A stretch of DNA of 64,000 nucleotides from Acinetobacter pittii. Lineage in GTDB: Bacteria > Pseudomonadota > Gammaproteobacteria > Pseudomonadales > Moraxellaceae. Below the pieces are notes generated by a model. That model searched no databases, was not told the origin of the DNA, and saw only the letters and a list, made by a program, of their open reading frames with translations. The DNA lies in the NCBI RefSeq assembly GCF_034064985.1, contig NZ_CP139249.1, forward strand, positions 3,100,001 through 3,164,000, given 5' to 3'. Positions within the stretch are counted from its first letter, which is position 1. Each line of letters begins with the position of its first letter. Position numbers and translations under genes: made by a program. Positions 63,120-64,000 of this stretch are shown here, one piece after another.

Positions 63120-64000
63120 ATGTCTCAGTTAAAGAAAAAAATCTCTTTATATAGTAAAAATGCTGCCGATATTTTAAAAAAATTAGATGGTTTAACTGGG
63201 CTTATTTATTTAAATGACAACAACAACCCAACTATTGGATTTCTTCCACAAGATTATATTATTATTCAAAATGAAAATTATTTAGAGTTTGAGCGCCAAA
63301 ATTTCAACGAATATAAAAATAGATCAAAATCAAATCAACTTTTAAATTTCATTCAATTTAAAGGAAATAATTTAAATAAAGATATTGAATCAACAACAAG
63401 TTTTATGGGTGGTTATATTGGTTTTATCAGCTATGATTTCAGTGCACATCAATTTATTAATGGACAAAATCATATACAACCTTCTCTATTCCTAGGCCAA
63501 TATCGATCTTTTTTAAAATATATAGATAATGATTGGTATTTTTTTAGTGATGAAGAAAATGCAATTGATCTATTCTCATATATTGAAAATAAAATAGAGA
63601 ATTTTGGTTCCAACAACTCTAAAAATACATTTGAATTAAAAACCACTATTCAACCAAGATGGTCTAAAAAACAATATTTCGATGCTTTCTATAAAATACA
63701 AGAATATATTAAGGCTGGAGATTGCTATCAAATTAATTTAACCCAAGAGTTTAAAGCTAAATTTTCAGGATCCTTATTAAATAAAGCTAAAGATTTATGG
63801 CAACTTACAAATGCTCCATATGCAGGTTATTTAAAATTAGATGATTTTGAATTATTAAGTTGCTCTCCCGAGCTTTTCATCGAGTTCAATCAAAATAAAC
63901 AAATTAAAACTAGACCTATTAAAGGCACAATGCCTCGCTATGAGAATACAGAAAAAGATTTTATTTCTAAACAAACCTTAAAAAACTCTCAAAAAGACCA
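63120..64000 (+). CDS. pabB: Aminodeoxychorismate synthase component I, N-terminal part
   Basis: The frame opens at the ATG at 63120 and stays open for 293 codons to the right edge. SFMGGYIGFISYDFSAH, YIKAGDCYQINLTQEFKAKF and LSCSPELFIEF with KTRPIKGTMPR are the chorismate-binding family hallmarks; PIKGT distinguishes PabB-type enzymes. With PabA it converts chorismate to 4-amino-4-deoxychorismate for folate synthesis. The catalytic C-terminal part lies outside the window. Confidence 0.92.
   Translation, partial: MSQLKKKISLYSKNAADILKKLDGLTGLIYLNDNNNPTIGFLPQDYIIIQNENYLEFERQNFNEYKNRSKSNQLLNFIQFKGNNLNKDIESTTSFMGGYIGFISYDFSAHQFINGQNHIQPSLFLGQYRSFLKYIDNDWYFFSDEENAIDLFSYIENKIENFGSNNSKNTFELKTTIQPRWSKKQYFDAFYKIQEYIKAGDCYQINLTQEFKAKFSGSLLNKAKDLWQLTNAPYAGYLKLDDFELLSCSPELFIEFNQNKQIKTRPIKGTMPRYENTEKDFISKQTLKNSQKD

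Overview
The window looks like a chromosomal segment of an Acinetobacter of the A. baumannii/calcoaceticus group. The evidence is the moderately AT-rich base composition, a complete fil (putative pilus system) gene set, the mesD/mesX oxygen-dependent methionine synthase pair, a darcynin gene and generally Acinetobacter-like housekeeping genes. No rRNA, insertion sequence, integrase or CRISPR array was seen.

Layout. 1-4.2 kb holds the start of a PhzF-family gene, a LysR regulator, two small membrane proteins, a heptanucleotide repeat and a TetR/darcynin divergent pair. 4.3-10.3 kb is a very AT-rich defence island. It encodes an AvcD-type anti-phage dCTP/dCMP deaminase, a tightly coupled three-gene operon (AbiJ-NTD3-like protein, ABC/OLD-type ATPase, HNH endonuclease) and a divergent Mrr-type nuclease with an N-terminal effector-associated-like region. 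A TetR gene and a GC-rich islet with inverted repeats follow. 11.6-14.3 kb carries a flavin reductase, mesD and mesX, a probable oxygen-dependent, folate-independent methionine synthesis module. 14.7-16.5 kb has a LysR/LysE divergent pair.

16.6-28.7 kb is dedicated to tricarboxylate use: tctC-tctB-tctA-abrB (tripartite transporter), two paralogous LysR regulators, a TcuC-type symporter, an orphan periplasmic binding protein, and tcuA and tcuB. 28.7-35.2 kb has an HPP membrane protein with a divergent TetR gene and a perfect 24-bp palindrome, then a glutarate catabolic cluster (CoA-transferase, MFS transporter, gcdH, LysR). 35.3-38.5 kb holds an alcohol dehydrogenase, adenosine deaminase, a 103-bp heptamer repeat and a four-tRNA operon (Pro, Arg, His, Pro). 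38.7-54.6 kb contains mostly housekeeping and metal genes: nadA, argJ, ogt, a guanidinium exporter behind a guanidine-II riboswitch, a CDF transporter, the copper genes copA/copB plus a His/Met-rich protein, a HAD phosphatase, an array of DnaA-box-like 9-mers, rpe, fghA, a C13 peptidase, rsmJ, tsaB, gamma carbonic anhydrase and two Nudix genes. 54.6-62.8 kb is filA-F read right to left, with filC shifted out of frame at a run of eight G. The right edge cuts pabB.

The observations most worth following up are the AbiJ-NTD3/ATPase/HNH operon beside the deaminase, the G8 tract that appears to switch filC off, the 12-bp-phased DnaA-box array downstream of rpe, and the two-hairpin guanidine riboswitch.
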